Positions 63,043 to 64,000 of a stretch of 64,000 bases of DNA are shown here, piece by piece (the first letter of the stretch is position 1; each line of letters starts with the position of its first letter). Under the pieces are notes generated by a model. That model had not been told where the DNA came from, searched no databases, and worked only from the letters and a program-made list of their open reading frames with translations. A program made the translations under genes and the position numbers. The DNA is from Castellaniella sp034675905 (GTDB lineage: Bacteria > Pseudomonadota > Gammaproteobacteria > Burkholderiales > Burkholderiaceae_B): positions 1-64,000 of the forward strand of contig NZ_JAUCCV010000007.1 in NCBI RefSeq assembly GCF_034675905.1, in the 5' to 3' direction.

Positions 63043-63663
63043 ATGCCGAAACTTGAACTAAATCCACAGCAGCGCCGCGACTTGCGGGCCGCCGCCCACC
63101 CCTTGCACCCGATCGTCCTGATTGGCGACAAGGGCCTGACCGACGCCGTGCTGGGTGAAATCGACCGCAGCCTGGCGGCCCACGAACTGATCAAAGTCCG
63201 AGTGGCCGGAGCAGAACGCCCGGACCGCGAAGCCATGCTGGAAGCCATCTGCGACGCCCTGTCATGCGCCGCAGTACACCATCTGGGCAAGACGCTGATT
63301 ATCTACCGGCCGGATGTGCTTGCGCAACAGGCCGCTGCCGCAGCTGAAAACCTCACCCGCGCCGTCCGCAAGAAATCCGACCCCTATGTGCCGAAAAAAC
63401 AGGCGGCGCATCCTGGGGCCGGTAAGCCCGTCAGTCACAAAACGCCGCGCAAGGCGGCAGACGGACAAAGCGGATTCGGGGCGGCGGATGCCCGCCATCG
63501 GGGTCAGGCGGAAGACGCCGGCCGTCCGACCAGCCGCCGCTCCCGCTCGTCTGACAGCAGCCGTGCATCGGCCCCTGTCCATGGCATTCCGCGCCGTAGC
63601 AGCGGCAGCGGCAGCGCCCTGACACTGCGCGCCGGCGCCCGGCGCAGCCGCAACCCGCGCTGA
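63043..63663 (+). CDS. yhbY: YhbY-family CRM-domain RNA-binding protein with long tail
   Basis: 206 aa. The first ~100 residues are the CRS1/YhbY domain: LRAAAHPLHPIVLIGDKGLT, then HELIKVRVAG and a GKTLIIYRP loop, implicated in ribosome assembly. The remaining half is a low-complexity Arg/Ser/Pro/Ala tail, unusual in length against the ~97-residue E. coli protein. Divergent to rlmE, convergent with greA. Confidence 0.9.
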   Translation: MPKLELNPQQRRDLRAAAHPLHPIVLIGDKGLTDAVLGEIDRSLAAHELIKVRVAGAERPDREAMLEAICDALSCAAVHHLGKTLIIYRPDVLAQQAAAAAENLTRAVRKKSDPYVPKKQAAHPGAGKPVSHKTPRKAADGQSGFGAADARHRGQAEDAGRPTSRRSRSSDSSRASAPVHGIPRRSSGSGSALTLRAGARRSRNPR

Positions 63664-63683
63664 TCGCGCGGGGCGGCAGCGGA

Positions 63684-64000
63684 TTACTGATAGCTGACGG
63701 AACAGACCTCGTATTCACGCACGCCAGCGGGGGCGCGGACTTCGACCACGTCGCCCTCGCTCTTGCCGATCAAGGCGCGTGCGACAGGACTGGACACGGA
63801 AATCATGTTGGCGCGAATGTCGGCTTCCAGGTCGCCCACGATCTGATAGGTCAGGCGTTCGCCCGATTCCAGGTCTTCGATTTCCACCGTGGCGCCGAAC
63901 ACCGCCTGTCCTTCGACATCCAGATCGGCCGGATTGATGATCTGGGCATTGGACAGAGAGCCTTCCAATTCCTGGATACGGCCTTCGATGAAGCCCTGGC
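63684..64000 (-). CDS. greA: Transcription elongation factor GreA (5' part outside window)
   Basis: Only the C-terminal ~105 residues are in the window: GFIEGRIQELEGSLSNAQII at the border with the coiled coil, then the FKBP-like domain (VEIEDLESGERLTYQIVGD, ISVSSPVARALIGKSEGDVV, REYEVCSVSYQ). It rescues backtracked RNA polymerase. The frame stays open to the window end. Confidence 0.94.
   Translation of the reverse strand, partial: QGFIEGRIQELEGSLSNAQIINPADLDVEGQAVFGATVEIEDLESGERLTYQIVGDLEADIRANMISVSSPVARALIGKSEGDVVEVRAPAGVREYEVCSVSYQ

Overview
The window is a stretch of a betaproteobacterial chromosome, most likely Burkholderiales/Alcaligenaceae. The gene order greA-yhbY-rlmE-ftsH-folP-glmM, the cluster ppx/ppk-pstSCAB, the fdsGBA-fdhD-fdsD formate dehydrogenase operon and the high-GC coding style of the backbone support this. 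A genus such as Castellaniella would only be a guess.

Bases 1-12120 are an accessory region, visibly more AT-rich and patchy than the rest. It holds a HEPN-type ribonuclease-like gene, a second HEPN-like helical protein, a 331-aa protein with a PD-(D/E)xK-like D...QxK core, an N-terminally truncated HigA antitoxin, a PIN-like nuclease on the minus strand, a small tyrosine recombinase broken by a -1 frameshift, and an 800-aa protein with a clear PD-(D/E)xK core (E-D-D-ExK). It ends with an IS256-family element whose transposase is split by a complete IS66-family element (tnpA, tnpB, tnpC plus a DUF3024 passenger) flanked by a perfect 8-bp target duplication. This region looks like a defence or mobile island, and it contains the best candidates for undescribed biology.

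From mutS onward the window is backbone. mutS and the L16 arginine hydroxylase gene are followed by a divergent ModE/LysR-like regulator and the NAD-dependent formate dehydrogenase operon, with an OFA-family anion transporter and a 40-aa one-helix partner. Then comes assimilatory sulfite reduction (cysJ, cysI, cysG), and on the minus strand a site-2 protease, dapA and bamC, with a YciO/Sua5 protein nearby. Next are tRNA-His, a PACE-type membrane protein, cardiolipin synthase, an AhpD-like protein, a Met/Cys PLP enzyme and the acetate symporter pair actP-yjcH. tRNA-Arg, a multicopper oxidase, a trans-aconitate methyltransferase-like enzyme, phospholipase A, an LTA-synthase-like sulfatase, tRNA-Pro and a DoxX protein follow.

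The last third is organised around phosphate. A translationally coupled PepSY-response regulator-histidine kinase operon lies behind pstSCAB. pstS carries an excellent Pho box. ppk1 and ppx are divergent neighbours, and an OlsB-like acyltransferase (phosphate-free ornithine lipids) is next to ppx. glmM, folP, ftsH, rlmE, yhbY and a partial greA close the window.
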